From IMG/VR virus record IMGVR_UViG_3300020394_000844, positions 1 through 25,958 of that record: a stretch of DNA of 25,958 bases, one strand, 5' to 3'. This stretch comes from a virus. Both the position numbers and the translations under genes were made by a program. Positions 17,518 to 25,012 of this stretch are shown here, piece by piece (position 1 is the first letter of the stretch; every line of letters begins with the position of its first letter). The notes beneath the pieces are model-generated. The model saw nothing but the letters and a program-made list of their open reading frames with translations. It ran no database searches and had not been told where the DNA came from.

Positions 17518-17567
17518 ACTGAGAGCATAAGAAATTATGCATGTTTTTGTCATACATAGGAAAACAA

Positions 17568-17852
17568 ATGAAAAACATTCTAGAAAAGTTTAACAACATT
17601 GTTGAACAGGCCCATAAAGCCAACAAACTTATTGCGGAAAACGGATATAAATGGACTACAGGATACGGTCCAAGATTCCGTAAAATGATGCACTACCGCA
17701 ATAAAAGAGTGCATTCCATCGGTATTTTTGACTACCACACCAAGAAATATGTACTATTTGAAATGGTCAATATGGTTGGTCAGCCCAAAAACTCCATTCC
17801 ATCAGAACTTTTAGACATGGAGAAACTTATCGTAGATGCAGAACTTACCTAA
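17568..17852 (+). CDS. hypothetical protein, 94 aa
   Basis: I do not recognise this protein. It starts with an amphipathic helix (MKNILEKFNNIVEQAHKANK) and continues with a basic, aromatic segment (GYGPRFRKMMHYRNKRVH) and a short beta-type region, and ends acidic. It has no signal peptide or membrane segment. I prefer ATG 17568 to an in-frame ATG at 17541 because TAGGAA sits at 17557-17562, 5 nt before it, while nothing of the kind precedes 17541. The basic centre could suit nucleic-acid or protein binding, but this is only a guess. It is the first gene of a short early-type operon with the hydrolase, whose start overlaps its end by 17 nt. Confidence 0.75.
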   Translation: MKNILEKFNNIVEQAHKANKLIAENGYKWTTGYGPRFRKMMHYRNKRVHSIGIFDYHTKKYVLFEMVNMVGQPKNSIPSELLDMEKLIVDAELT

Positions 17853-18468
17853 TGTAGCATTCATTCATGGCTCGGGACAGAGCGGACACAGTTTTAATTA
17901 CTTACAAATCTTTCTACCTGAACACAATTTAATAGAATTAGAATATCAAACACAGGAAGATCCAGAGAATATTCTTAAAAGATTTGAAATGAAAACTCAT
18001 GCCAAATTTGGTGTTGAGCCATTTTTTATTATTTCTCATAGTTATGGTGGATTATTAGCATCATTGTTTGCTAGTAGAAATGATAAAATTCAAAACATAG
18101 TTACATTAAGTTCTCCTTGGAACGGAAGTAGAACTGCTGGTTGGCTCAGTATGGTTTTTAGACAAAGCAAATTGTTTATGAACATGAAGCCTAACAGTAA
18201 TTTTATAAAATCTATACAAGAACTAAAATTAGATATCCCAATTTTGAATGTAGTAACAACTGGAGCAGAAGGTGGTTCAGGAAATGATTTAGCAGGTATG
18301 GGTGCCGCCAATGATGGATTACTTACTTTGTTGACTCAAAGGTCAGTACCTGAAGGATTTTCAAACTGCAAAACAATTGAAGTTCCTTTGAGCCACAACG
18401 AAGTACTCTTGTGTTATGACACGGTAAATATAATTAAACATCACACCTTTGGAGTTTTAAGTGAGTAA
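17836..18468 (+). CDS. alpha/beta hydrolase (lipase/esterase-like)
   Basis: The 210-residue protein has the main marks of the alpha/beta-hydrolase fold. The oxyanion-hole turn FIHGSGQSG is at 9-17. The nucleophile elbow IISHSYGG puts Ser69 in an S-x-S-x-G variant of G-x-S-x-G. Asp160 (AANDGLL) and His187 (PLSHNE) complete a plausible triad. The segment TLSSPWNGS (90-98) resembles that of lipases and PGAP1-like enzymes. There is no signal peptide, so it should act in the cytoplasm unless carried on the virion. It overlaps the 94-aa gene by 17 nt and the small coiled-coil gene by 8 nt, indicating one transcript. It lies inside a structural cluster but is transcribed the other way from an early-type promoter. 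Substrate is unknown: membrane lipid, a host ester or a cell-wall component are all possible. Confidence 0.85.
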   Translation: MQNLPNVAFIHGSGQSGHSFNYLQIFLPEHNLIELEYQTQEDPENILKRFEMKTHAKFGVEPFFIISHSYGGLLASLFASRNDKIQNIVTLSSPWNGSRTAGWLSMVFRQSKLFMNMKPNSNFIKSIQELKLDIPILNVVTTGAEGGSGNDLAGMGAANDGLLTLLTQRSVPEGFSNCKTIEVPLSHNEVLLCYDTVNIIKHHTFGVLSE

Positions 18469-18682
18469 CGTAAACACAACATTAAATAATACACTTGAAG
18501 AAGAACTTAGAGTAATGCTAGTACAAGCAAATAATAATTTGATAGCATTACAACAAGAAAATGATTTTTTGAGAGAATCAGTAAAAGAAGAACAAGACGG
18601 CAAATACAGAGCCTACGTTAGAGTTTCTGATTTAGAAAGAGAATTAAGATTATTAAAAGAAAAATTTAACTGTAAGGTCTAA
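18461..18682 (+). CDS. small coiled-coil protein, 73 aa (GTG start)
   Basis: Starts at GTG 18461, with GGAG at 18451-18454 and a 6-nt spacer, and overlaps the end of the hydrolase gene by 8 nt. The sequence is strongly helical and charged: TLEEELRVMLVQANNNLIAL, then QQENDFLRESVKEEQ and VSDLERELRLLKEKF, with leucines at heptad-like spacing, so a dimeric or trimeric coiled coil is likely. No named family is recognised. Its last 17 nt overlap the 3' end of gp5 on the other strand, tail to tail. The close coupling suggests it works with the hydrolase or the 94-aa protein, perhaps as a scaffold or adaptor. Confidence 0.75.
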   Translation: MSNVNTTLNNTLEEELRVMLVQANNNLIALQQENDFLRESVKEEQDGKYRAYVRVSDLERELRLLKEKFNCKV

Positions 18683-21404
18683 GTCGTTTTGCTTGTCGAT
18701 GTAAGTCTATTACATCAGAGGCTTTCCATTGCCACTCTTTTTGGGTTCCCAATATTTGTACAATTCTAGGCCACATCTTGTCTGAAGATTGAAACAAGTA
18801 ACTCATTAATTGCCCTTTAGAAGCATAGTCGTATGAATCACCTCTGTCATAAAGGAACATTCTAGCAATGTTTTTCTTAGTGCTATTATTACTGCCATTC
18901 ATTAAACTAATCACAGGATGAGTTCTAAATACAGTTGGTCCTAAGTGATGATGTAGCATAGTCATTCCTGCCATTTGTCCTAAAGACATTGGCTTTTTAA
19001 CAACTCGCTGTACACCTATACCATGTTGAATTAAATCATTTGCTAATAAACGTTTACTAGCCTGTTTGCTTATACCATGTTTATTTCCGTTTACAGTGAT
19101 AAAACTTTTCATTTTGTTATCTTTTAAAACATAAGCAGTATCATTGCTACCAAACTCTGGAAATACTGTGCTGGCTTTTTGCAGTCCATATTTACTTAAA
19201 TCTTTTCCTGGTCCTTCATTAGCAATAATTTTTGATACTTCACTTGCACTAATAGGTTTTGCTCCGTTATCAGGATATAAAGTTGTGTCAGCCAATGGAT
19301 CGAAGTTTTTTCCATCTCCAAACATAATACAACCTGCTTCTCTTTCTTCTTCTCCTAATATGTGTTTATATCCCATTACTGTAGCACCGCCCATATCTGG
19401 TGGTATATTATCAAAATCACCTGCAAATGATAATGGTACCTCATCTGCACTAAAGTGACATGATGTTGATATACCGTCTGTAAGTGCAGGAGAAATTTGT
19501 CCTTCGAATGCTTGTTTTAAATCACCCCCTGCCATTGTTTTACATTGCATATTTGGCATGGTTGCATAGTCTGGTGTCATTTGAAAAGCAGTTGTAGGAG
19601 TTTTAGGTGCACCTGTTGTTGGATCAAAATATTGCTTTCTAACATGCTCATCTAATTGACCTCCTTTAACACCATCAAATCCAGTGCCTAGTTCATATGT
19701 ACCGTCATCATTGACAACACTATCAGGTCCTTCATAACCTGTACCAGACGTTGCTGGTGGATATCTTCTTCCTAAATCTCTGTCCACATCTTGTTGGTTT
19801 TGAGTGTATGGAGTAGGTACTGTCTTATCTTCTCTTAAATGATTAAACCAAGGTTCTCTGGTTGTTATCATTGTTGTTGTACTTGCAACATCTATTTTTT
19901 CTCCACGTTCATCTTTATAATTATTTGCTGGGTCTGATATATCAGCAGGTAATTCACCTGGATCTGATTTTCTAACACCTCCAGTTGGTATTGGATTTTT
20001 AGTTCCTGGGTTCTCATGGTCATAAGCAAATACAGGAATACTCATAGGTTCATCTTTAAAAATATTCACTGTCAGTGGTGTTATAGGACCAGGCACTACT
20101 CCTTGGCTTTGAGAGCCACCATCATTCAAATGTACTGTTGAACCTTTTACAAAACTTTGACCACCTGATACAATATGACCACTTCCTGATTGACTTGCAA
20201 AAAAGTCTCCACCTGATTGAATAGTTGTGCTACCAGTTGTTTTTGTCTTAATAGAACTTTCTCCAAACAAAGCAACTGTGGCAGGTGTTCTTGCTGTGAT
20301 GTCACCTTCTCTAGTTTCTAATTTTATAGTATTGTTTGTTAATTGATTTATTGTTCCGCCTGATTGTATGAAAATATCTCCGCCTGTTTCTGCTCCTAAT
20401 TTCAATGTGTCCACATTACTTCCAGCAGATTCTAATAGTCCAGCATTTATGTTTACTCTAACACCACCGTCTATATTAACTGTGTGGTCTGCTCTAATGT
20501 TTATATTTGACGTGGATCTCATGTTTAAGTCTTCGTCACTGAATACATTTATAGAACCGTCTTTAGATAATTCAACCCAAGCAGTACCAGGGCTATTAAT
20601 AACATAAACAATTTCATTTGTATCATCTAATAGTAATTGAGCACCACCGGCTGTTCTTAATCTAATATGTCTTTGGTCTAAATGGTCATCCATTACAAAA
20701 CTGTGACCACCTAATCTGTTTGTTCCGTCCATTGCACTTGTGTCAACATTTTTGTCCATAGGACCAGGTGTTAATATACCATAAACTTGTGAAGGGCTTT
20801 CTCTTCTAGCACCTGCAGTTGTTGTACCTCTTACTGTGTCTTTTATTAATCCTTGTTTTACTATTGGATATGTAATGTATGGATTAAGAGGTCTTTGAAC
20901 ATTTTTACCTTGACTTTTGTCATCGGAACTTCTATTTTTTTCTGCTACAGGTAGTGGAACATCTGTTCCAAATGTTGAGCCTGCAGGATTTCCTGGAACC
21001 ATGTTTTGCATTTGATCCGGAAACATACATCCTATAATAATTGGATTTTTCTTTTTACCATCACCAAAAATAACTAACACAAAATTACCTGGGTCAGGTG
21101 GTACCATCCACATGCCATATGTTTTCATTGTGTCTTGATATTTTTCTTTTTGTGGTCCTACTTTTGCACTAGGTGTTGTGCCTGCAAATGGAGAACTCCA
21201 ATAACAATTGAAATATCCTCTAGGATCATTTCTATCTTTTGATAACATTGGAATATAAACAGGAATACGTCCACTGTGGCTTTCATCTTTAGGTGTAACA
21301 ATTACTTCACCTATGTAGATACCCATATCCAAGTCGGCATCTGCTCGTAACTTTTCTACAGGATTTTTCCTACTGGTTCTATATTCGTCTGCTTTATAAC
21401 CCAT
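18666..21404 (-). CDS. 5: baseplate hub/spike protein gp5-like, 912 aa
   Basis: gp5 forms the trimeric spike under the hub that pierces the outer membrane. Residues about 28-130 look like the OB-fold: IGEVIVTPKD, VPPDPGNFVLVIFGDGKKKN, PIIIGCMFPD. Residues about 231-450 are a VgrG/gp5-type beta-helix with short strand repeats (LGGHSFVMDDHLDQRHIRLR, then VNIDGGVRVNIN). T4 gp5 has its lysozyme domain between these two; here only about 100 residues separate them and no lysozyme motif is evident. Instead there is a Pro/Gly-rich region and a C-terminal domain from about 715, with IIANEGPGKDLSKYG and LHHHLGPTVFRTHP. That domain could be a relocated or replaced wall hydrolase, but I cannot assign it. 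The ATG is 1 nt after the stop of the hub gene. Confidence 0.85.
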   Translation of the reverse strand: MGYKADEYRTSRKNPVEKLRADADLDMGIYIGEVIVTPKDESHSGRIPVYIPMLSKDRNDPRGYFNCYWSSPFAGTTPSAKVGPQKEKYQDTMKTYGMWMVPPDPGNFVLVIFGDGKKKNPIIIGCMFPDQMQNMVPGNPAGSTFGTDVPLPVAEKNRSSDDKSQGKNVQRPLNPYITYPIVKQGLIKDTVRGTTTAGARRESPSQVYGILTPGPMDKNVDTSAMDGTNRLGGHSFVMDDHLDQRHIRLRTAGGAQLLLDDTNEIVYVINSPGTAWVELSKDGSINVFSDEDLNMRSTSNINIRADHTVNIDGGVRVNINAGLLESAGSNVDTLKLGAETGGDIFIQSGGTINQLTNNTIKLETREGDITARTPATVALFGESSIKTKTTGSTTIQSGGDFFASQSGSGHIVSGGQSFVKGSTVHLNDGGSQSQGVVPGPITPLTVNIFKDEPMSIPVFAYDHENPGTKNPIPTGGVRKSDPGELPADISDPANNYKDERGEKIDVASTTTMITTREPWFNHLREDKTVPTPYTQNQQDVDRDLGRRYPPATSGTGYEGPDSVVNDDGTYELGTGFDGVKGGQLDEHVRKQYFDPTTGAPKTPTTAFQMTPDYATMPNMQCKTMAGGDLKQAFEGQISPALTDGISTSCHFSADEVPLSFAGDFDNIPPDMGGATVMGYKHILGEEEREAGCIMFGDGKNFDPLADTTLYPDNGAKPISASEVSKIIANEGPGKDLSKYGLQKASTVFPEFGSNDTAYVLKDNKMKSFITVNGNKHGISKQASKRLLANDLIQHGIGVQRVVKKPMSLGQMAGMTMLHHHLGPTVFRTHPVISLMNGSNNSTKKNIARMFLYDRGDSYDYASKGQLMSYLFQSSDKMWPRIVQILGTQKEWQWKASDVIDLHRQAKRLRPYS

Positions 21405-21405
21405 C

Positions 21406-23832
21406 TTAGTTGTCCGTTATGTCTATCTTAGATAAACTTAGTGCTGTAACTTTTGGTGCTTTTGCTAATTCAACATCAAACAATCCACCACTAAAGTTGG
21501 CTGTTACTGCCATAATTGTATATACTCCACTTATAAAAAATGCAGTACCTTGTCTACTCATGTACCCTGTGTTATTATCTTCGTCATCAACATCTGGGTC
21601 TCTGACTCTGGGTGTTTGCATGGTGAACAAAAAGTAATTATCGCCTCCGCCATAATTTATGTACTTGTCTTGAGTAGGCTCATTGTGTACTTCAGCCGCC
21701 TCATTATTTTTCGGATTTGTATGTGCTCTTGCTTCTTGATATGTCATAGGCTTACCTAAATACCAAGGGTCTCCTCTGACTTTTAGATTTAAGTCTACTA
21801 AAATACTTGCATCGTTTACATTATTATACATATATCCAAATAACGTTGCACTAGCGGTGCCGTCGTTAGTCTGACCACCCGTTGCAACAACGTGTGTTCC
21901 GTAATTGTATTTTGACCTGGGAGATGTATCTATGTCTTTTACTTTTGCTCTTGCTGAACTTTTAAGTAATGCTAATGCCTGTCCTCCAGCAAGTTCACCT
22001 ATTACTGTGGTAGAGCCACCATAATCTTCTAATAAGTCTGCACTATACAAATAACCACTTGCTTCTGGTTTATAAGGTTGTGCTTGTGGATTAGCAGGAG
22101 GTAAATCTACTGGAAAATCTGCTTGTCCTTGTGCTGTTTTTCTATAACCTAAAGGATCTTTACCATTATTGTTTACATATAAAATTGTTTCTGCTAGGTT
22201 TTGTCTTTTTGCATCTTCGTTCATCAAATCTTTAAACTCATCATCTGACAATGACAATTCTTGTTTGACTCTTTGTTGGAAATCTTTATTATCTTTTAAT
22301 TCACTTAATACACCTGCAGGGTCTGTTTGCTTTGCTTTTACTTCTGCATCTCTATTTTTTCCATCAAAGTCAGGTGCACCATCGGTATTCATTGTTGGAC
22401 TATTTGCATTAGTTGACATGTCTCCCATGTAACCACCACCTGGTGCGGCTAGTAGTAATTGACCAGCATTGTATGATATGTCTGCACTCAATATTTGGTC
22501 ATTAAGTCCTGTGTAAAGATAATGGTATGCTTTTTTGATATTCATTTCTTTAACACGTTTGGTTGTTTGTCTATCACTTAAATTATTTTCTGCTTGTGAT
22601 ATTTCATGATTAGGATGTGCTGTATCATATATAACAGGTTTGTAAATTATTTTCTTAGCATATTTTCCTCTACGTCTATCAAACTTAGCCGCTCCGTGTT
22701 TGTCTAATTCATATGAAATTGATGCTTCAATTTTATACCACTTTGTGAATGTTTGGTCTAAATTTAATCCGTTTTCATCTATCTCAGGATCATTAAAAAC
22801 TTTCTTTCTTGATGCTTTGTTTAAAAAGTCATCACACATTACTAATACAGTTGTAAAAAATTGATTTAAACTTGTACCTTCTTTCATATTAATGTTTTGA
22901 TTGTAAAACCAGTCACTGCCTGCTTCTACACCACCATCAAAACTTTCTGGTGATTCTTCAAGTCGCTTTCTGTATTCTTCTAATGTTTTTACACCTTGCT
23001 CTTGAGCGTTCAATAATCTGTTTACTTCTTCTGCCGCTTTTGCTCCTGCATGGCTAACTTCTAAATCTGGTAGTTGTGTTTTTAATTGCGATAAGTCAAA
23101 CACAATTTCATCGTGATGTTCTTCACCGTCTAAATTTTCTTCTCTATAACTGTTTAATTGGTCTTCCAAGTCTTCGACCATTTCGTCAACTGCGTTGCCT
23201 TGCACTTTTAAATCTTTTGGTAATTTAAAATACTCATCTGTAAAAGCATGACTGTTTCCAACTGGACATTCAAAATCGTATGTGCTACCTGTACTGTCTA
23301 TGCTTACACCGACTTTTGCTATTTGTAATCTATAAATGTATGGTCCAGCAATATCACTTAATTTGTCGTCACTACTTAAAACTGGCTTGCCATCTATACT
23401 TTCATCATCTTCTTGGTCAATGGCTGAATTATAACCTTTAAATTCTATTGCTAAAAATAAAGGCACATCTGCAAACATGTATTCATGTCCTAGTGCCAAT
23501 TTTGCGGCTTGTATTTGGTCTAATAAATCTGCGGCACTTGGTTGGAATAATGTGAAAGATGCTCTGGTGGCAAATGTGTTTCCTGAACCTGGGCCTTTAA
23601 CAATGTCTAATGATAAGTTATCTATCTGTACTCCAGTAACGCCTGTCTGTGCTAACACAACTGTACGTCCTGGTTCGGCGGCATATTGTCCTCTTAGCCA
23701 TTCCTCTTCGCCTATCATGTACAGTTTAAGGTTGTAACTGGTATTCTCATAATAGTCCAGTATGTTACCCATCACGGCATCTAGATATACATCTTCTACT
23801 GCTTCTTTATGTGCGTCTTTGTCAACTGCCAT
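21406..23832 (-). CDS. baseplate hub structural protein candidate, 808 aa
   Basis: The gene lies between gp53-like and gp5 in the same operon; its ATG overlaps the gp53 stop by 1 nt. The first 210 residues (VTGVQIDNLSLDIVKGPGSG, then FTLFQPSAADLLDQIQAAKL and DVPLFLAIEFKGY) look like a tail-hub fold of the gp27 type, which sits on top of the gp5 trimer in T4. An acidic, probably coiled-coil region follows (about 215-320, with NAVDEMVEDLEDQLNSYREE), then a second mixed domain, a DPxG-rich linker and a C-terminal beta domain (FFISGVYTIMAVTANFSGGL). T4 gp27 is about 390 residues, so this is roughly twice that size. Structural role is secure from context; the gp27 equivalence is inferred. Confidence 0.75.
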   Translation of the reverse strand: MAVDKDAHKEAVEDVYLDAVMGNILDYYENTSYNLKLYMIGEEEWLRGQYAAEPGRTVVLAQTGVTGVQIDNLSLDIVKGPGSGNTFATRASFTLFQPSAADLLDQIQAAKLALGHEYMFADVPLFLAIEFKGYNSAIDQEDDESIDGKPVLSSDDKLSDIAGPYIYRLQIAKVGVSIDSTGSTYDFECPVGNSHAFTDEYFKLPKDLKVQGNAVDEMVEDLEDQLNSYREENLDGEEHHDEIVFDLSQLKTQLPDLEVSHAGAKAAEEVNRLLNAQEQGVKTLEEYRKRLEESPESFDGGVEAGSDWFYNQNINMKEGTSLNQFFTTVLVMCDDFLNKASRKKVFNDPEIDENGLNLDQTFTKWYKIEASISYELDKHGAAKFDRRRGKYAKKIIYKPVIYDTAHPNHEISQAENNLSDRQTTKRVKEMNIKKAYHYLYTGLNDQILSADISYNAGQLLLAAPGGGYMGDMSTNANSPTMNTDGAPDFDGKNRDAEVKAKQTDPAGVLSELKDNKDFQQRVKQELSLSDDEFKDLMNEDAKRQNLAETILYVNNNGKDPLGYRKTAQGQADFPVDLPPANPQAQPYKPEASGYLYSADLLEDYGGSTTVIGELAGGQALALLKSSARAKVKDIDTSPRSKYNYGTHVVATGGQTNDGTASATLFGYMYNNVNDASILVDLNLKVRGDPWYLGKPMTYQEARAHTNPKNNEAAEVHNEPTQDKYINYGGGDNYFLFTMQTPRVRDPDVDDEDNNTGYMSRQGTAFFISGVYTIMAVTANFSGGLFDVELAKAPKVTALSLSKIDITDN

Positions 23833-24128
23833 TATCTAACTCTATCTATTGCTGTAGTACTTGGCAAAAATATTTCTTTTCCAGAAGTAAAGTCTTCTAA
23901 AGGATCTATAAGTTTGTCTGGATTTCTCAAAGCAAACACCCACCATAATTTTACTGTTCCAAATAAATCATTTGCTAAAAGGTCCGGTCTTTTGTCATAT
24001 CTACTTTCAATAGTATAGAGTTCGTCGGAAGCCGACTGAGGAATTTTTGGCAATGTGTTCACATCTAAATAAAATTTAGTGACCTGTGTATTTTTTAAAA
24101 AACTATTATTGCTGTGAAATGTAGCCAT
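23832..24128 (-). CDS. 53: baseplate wedge subunit gp53-like, 98 aa
   Basis: Residues about 38-90 carry the LysM-like pattern seen in small baseplate wedge proteins: YTIESRYDKRPDLLANDLFG, LWWVFALRNP, and ending GKEIFLP. T4 gp53 has about 196 residues and the same YG-x-LYWVLL-x-N motif, so this is a short form. In T4 gp53 joins wedge assembly after gp6 and closes the baseplate ring. Start and stop codons overlap with both neighbours in TAATG junctions, showing translational coupling in the late operon. Confidence 0.75.
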   Translation of the reverse strand: MATFHSNNSFLKNTQVTKFYLDVNTLPKIPQSASDELYTIESRYDKRPDLLANDLFGTVKLWWVFALRNPDKLIDPLEDFTSGKEIFLPSTTAIDRVR

Positions 24129-24877
24129 TAGATAAATCCTTTGTTAAAGTCTTCGCCTCTGGTAAATGCATTCAAGTCAAAACGTTTCCTTAATTTTTTC
24201 AATGTGTATTGAGGTGCCATTTCTATCATAATGTCTGTTTCTGTAGGCATATAAGTTACTGTCTCTTTTGCTGTAGGGTGATTGTATCTAACTGGTACAT
24301 AATCTACTCCGTCTGGCAATTGGAAGTTAAAACTTCTAATAATGACAGGAACTTTGTTAAATCCAAAGTGTCCTAAATATTCAAAAATTAACACTGGTGG
24401 CGGAGTTCCATAGAATCCTTGTTCTACTGCTGAGTCTCCAAAATACCCTTTTGTTATACTTCTTAAAAAATGGAATATTGCCAATAAATATTGTGCTTCT
24501 TCTAGTGTGTTTGCTGTAAACTGTCCTTGCACTGGCAAGACAGGTGGTTTACTATTAAGGTAGGTATAGAACGGATAATTAGAACCATGCTGACTATGTT
24601 CGTCATAATCAACTTGTCCTTGTAAGAAGATGTTAGGTGTATAAGGAAATACTATACCACCTCTGTCTTTTAAAGGACTTAATATACTTGGCTTATCTTC
24701 GCCTTTAGCATTTTTTGTTCCGTAAGCAAAGTCTTCACCACCTTTTTTAGGTCGTATTCTTGCTCTCCAGTCGAATTTACCAAAATCTTGTCGACTTTGT
24801 GGTAAATCTGTGATAGAGTTGGCTCCAACACTACCTCTGTTTACTGGTTCTCCGTCTATAATGAAATCATCTGCCAT
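24128..24877 (-). CDS. 48: baseplate tail-tube-cap protein, gp48-like, 249 aa
   Basis: First gene of the leftward late operon. Residues about 73-205 have the pattern of gp48/gp54-type tube-junction proteins: VQGQFTANTLEEAQYLLAIF, HFLRSITKGYFG, GTPPPVLIFEYLGHFGF, and VPVIIRSFNFQLPDGVDYVP. It should cap the baseplate hub and start the tail tube. I take ATG 24877 (MADDF) as the start because AGGAGAAG lies 4 nt upstream at 24882-24889. An in-frame ATG at 24904 would place the late promoter and the ribosome site inside the gene. The protein is shorter than T4 gp48 (about 364 residues). The choice of gp48 over gp54 is uncertain. Confidence 0.7.
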   Translation of the reverse strand: MADDFIIDGEPVNRGSVGANSITDLPQSRQDFGKFDWRARIRPKKGGEDFAYGTKNAKGEDKPSILSPLKDRGGIVFPYTPNIFLQGQVDYDEHSQHGSNYPFYTYLNSKPPVLPVQGQFTANTLEEAQYLLAIFHFLRSITKGYFGDSAVEQGFYGTPPPVLIFEYLGHFGFNKVPVIIRSFNFQLPDGVDYVPVRYNHPTAKETVTYMPTETDIMIEMAPQYTLKKLRKRFDLNAFTRGEDFNKGFI

Positions 24878-24881
24878 AATA

Positions 24882-24889
24882 CTTCTCCT
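24882..24889 (-). promoter_or_regulatory. strong ribosome binding site, fixes gp48-like start
   Basis: AGGAGAAG on the minus strand, 4 nt before ATG 24877. With a start predicted at about 24889 from the late box, the mRNA leader would be about 12 nt and consist mostly of this site. Confidence 0.75.
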
Positions 24890-24894
24890 GCAAT

Positions 24895-24902
24895 TATTTA
24901 TC
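24895..24902 (-). promoter_or_regulatory. candidate T4-type late promoter for the gp48-gp53-hub-gp5 operon
   Basis: GATAAATA on the minus strand, identical to the box ahead of gp25 and one mismatch from the T4 late consensus TATAAATA. The position, just ahead of an excellent ribosome site, supports it. Confidence 0.65.
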
Positions 24903-24910
24903 ATAATAAA

Positions 24911-24926
24911 TAAAAACGTATTTTAA
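24911..24926. promoter_or_regulatory. conserved element upstream of late promoter (related to 17456-17471)
   Basis: TAAAAACGTATTTTAA lies 8 nt upstream of the late box, exactly as TTAAAACACGTTTTAA does ahead of gp25, with 12 of 16 bases shared. It overlaps a second perfect palindrome, TTTTAATTATTAAAA (24921-24935, 7-bp arms and a 1-nt centre). A regulator site is possible. A+T-rich DNA produces such matches easily, so weight lies on the equal spacing. Confidence 0.4.
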
Positions 24927-24940
24927 TTATTAAAACAATT

Positions 24941-24969
24941 CAAAAACAATTGACTTAAAGTTGTTTTTG
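24941..24969. promoter_or_regulatory. inverted repeat bracketing the -35 box of the gp55 promoter
   Basis: CAAAAACAA (24941-24949) and its exact reverse complement TTGTTTTTG (24961-24969) flank an 11-nt centre holding TTGACT. The arm centres are 20 nt apart, about two helical turns, as expected for a dimeric protein binding one face of the DNA. Occupancy would block RNA polymerase at the gp55 promoter, so it is a repressor operator candidate. A stem-loop role is unlikely because it lies upstream of the transcription start. Confidence 0.5.
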
Positions 24970-24977
24970 TGTATAAT
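24950..24977 (+). promoter_or_regulatory. sigma70-type promoter for gp55
   Basis: TTGACT (24950-24955) and a perfect TATAAT (24972-24977) with a 16-nt spacer. A start near 24984 gives a leader of about 29 nt that includes the ribosome site GAGGAG at 25002-25007, 5 nt before the ATG. Host sigma factor alone should use it, so gp55 can be made before late transcription begins. Confidence 0.75.
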
Positions 24978-25012
24978 ACAATATAAACGAATGATAGTTT
25001 TGAGGAGAATAT

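Noticed and set aside
17541-17567. Upstream in-frame ATG for the 94-aa gene
   Set aside because: No ribosome site precedes 17541, while TAGGAA precedes ATG 17568 at the right distance.
24878-24904. Upstream in-frame ATG adding nine residues to the gp48-like protein
   Set aside because: It would place the late promoter box and the strong AGGAGAAG site within the coding region; ATG 24877 fits both.
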